From Microdochium bolleyi (Eukaryota; Ascomycota; Sordariomycetes; Xylariales; Microdochiaceae), in contig KQ964265.1 in assembly GCA_001566295.1 (NCBI GenBank), forward strand, positions 372,001-436,000: DNA of 64,000 nt, read 5' to 3'. The position numbers and the translations under genes are program-made. The notes under the pieces are model-generated. The model was not told the origin of the DNA, did no database searches, and saw only the letters and a list, made by a program, of their open reading frames with translations. Shown piece by piece: positions 62,963 through 64,000 of this stretch (the first letter of the stretch is position 1; the number at the start of each line of letters is the position of its first letter).

Positions 62963-64000
62963 TGTGTTTGTTGCCAGCGATGATGTTGGTGTTGATCTTG
63001 GCTTCAGTCTCTGTATCGTGGTCCTGCAGGGGTTTTCAAGGTTTTCTTGTGCCAAGTTGCTGAAAGTTCTTGCTGTTGATTGGAGACGCTGAGCAATGGT
63101 TTAGGTAGCCAGTATTGACAAGCGGCGGTCTTATACGAAGGCTCATGTCGAGACGTCAGGGAGGACAGACTAGAATATCTCTGGAACGACAAGGTGGATC
63201 GAGCGGGAGACTAAGTATAAGCCACGGGTCGGCAAGGAGGACGCTGGGTTGCTCCTTCGAGACAGGCCCCGCTATGTTCTTCTCCAGCGGCGATGCTCCA
63301 GGCGGCGATGACATTCGGAATGGGACGGTGGGTGGGAGGGACCAGCCGCCGGGAGAAGCTTGGCTCATCAGACCAGAGTGGGCCATGACATATGAAACTG
63401 ACAGCATTTGCCGTAGTCTGATTTTTGCGAGGGCGAGCTCTGGCGAACATGGCCCACGGGTCGGCCGGGATGAGAAACAAGGTTATGGATGGCGGTTGTG
63501 GTGTCGAGCGTTGGGTGCTTTCGAGTCCCCGTTGAGGCGCATGTATGGCACAGCGGACCGAGCAAGCATATGCCGGCCATCTCTGGGCAGCAAGCGGGTC
63601 AACAATATGCGCCGGGTCTGGAGGTGGAGTGGCAGCAGAGCGGCACGTGCTGAGGCGCGCATAACTCAGCAAGACTGCCACTGATGTTTCGGCGGTCGGA
63701 CTGGTCCCCGACAGGCTCCTTCAGGTACACAAGTACCACCAGCCCTGTGCCAGGACGTGCCGAGGAGGCCGCCACGGGCCTTGGAGGAGCGCTGGCGGCA
63801 CTGCCGGGCGTGTGGCAACGCGGCCGAGCTGGCCACGGCTGGAGGGCAGGGGTCGATCTGACGCAGCGGGAGCGGCTTGTTCGAGGTGATGTCGTTGGCA
63901 ACGGCGCTGCGAGCGGGGCATGAAACGCCCCAAATTGACGGGGATATTGGCGGAACTGCCCTAGCTGCTAGCTTGCAACAAGTGCGAGCACTGGCTTCCG
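62963..64000. other. Upstream of the chitinase; no gene assignable
   Basis: 1 kb to the window edge, with the chitinase promoter. Minus-strand frames at 63156-63901 are Pro/Arg/Ser-rich and not protein-like. A gene beginning beyond the window could have its leader here. Confidence 0.5.

Noticed and set aside
1..64000. CRISPR arrays, insertion sequences, retroelements, 5S rRNA, polyketide/peptide synthetase genes
   Set aside because: None found by reading; the short repeats seen are microsatellites or in-gene repeats, and no reverse transcriptase, transposase or megasynthase motif appears in any frame.

Overview
The window is nuclear DNA from a filamentous ascomycete, most likely a Sordariomycete. 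The signs are GC-rich codons, many short GT-AG introns of about 50-130 bases, compact genes on both strands, and typical Pezizomycotina proteins (CYT-18-type mitochondrial TyrRS, SFH5, an SPT5 with TPAW repeats, a fungal M43 metalloprotease). Exon structures were assembled by hand from splice sites, reading phase and family knowledge; each spliced model keeps an open frame to its stop.

Layout. 1-477: 3' end of pyruvate kinase. 1.1-8.7 kb: F-box/ankyrin protein, a beta-lactamase-fold serine hydrolase and a seven-helix membrane protein. 8.7-18.9 kb: accessory block with a 16-exon GH35 beta-galactosidase, an anion:cation symporter-type MFS permease and a DHA1-type MFS exporter. 19.3-28.3 kb: PBDC1/Ypl225w homologue, Nudix hydrolase with a hydrophobic C-terminus, secreted M43 metalloprotease, a 2.6 kb gene-poor stretch and a second symporter-type MFS permease. 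29.6-46.9 kb: housekeeping core with SPT5, quinone oxidoreductase, WDR68/DCAF7 homologue, phosphopantetheine adenylyltransferase, an SDR, NPR2, SFH5 and thioredoxin reductase. 46.9-53 kb: mostly noncoding, with an LCM-type methyltransferase, a 90-aa Gly/Ser/Tyr/Asn-rich protein and a possible 53-aa microprotein. 53-63 kb: mitochondrial TyrRS head to head with SDH4, then VPS53 and a GH18 chitinase. 63-64 kb: nothing assignable.

The genes mostly serve separate core functions: glycolysis, CoA synthesis, transcription elongation, TORC1 nitrogen signalling, Golgi retrieval, redox control and mitochondrial expression/respiration. The only plausible functional groupings are the GH35-permease-exporter block and the TyrRS/SDH4 divergent pair. 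I see no CRISPR array, secondary-metabolite backbone gene, transposon, rRNA or convincing tRNA, and no clearly novel multi-gene system. The items most worth a second look are the 53-aa ORF at 51654-51815, the chitinase whose catalytic motif reads D-G-I-D-I-M-W-E, the open N-terminal extension of thioredoxin reductase, and the chain of microexons in GH35, SDH4 and PBDC1.
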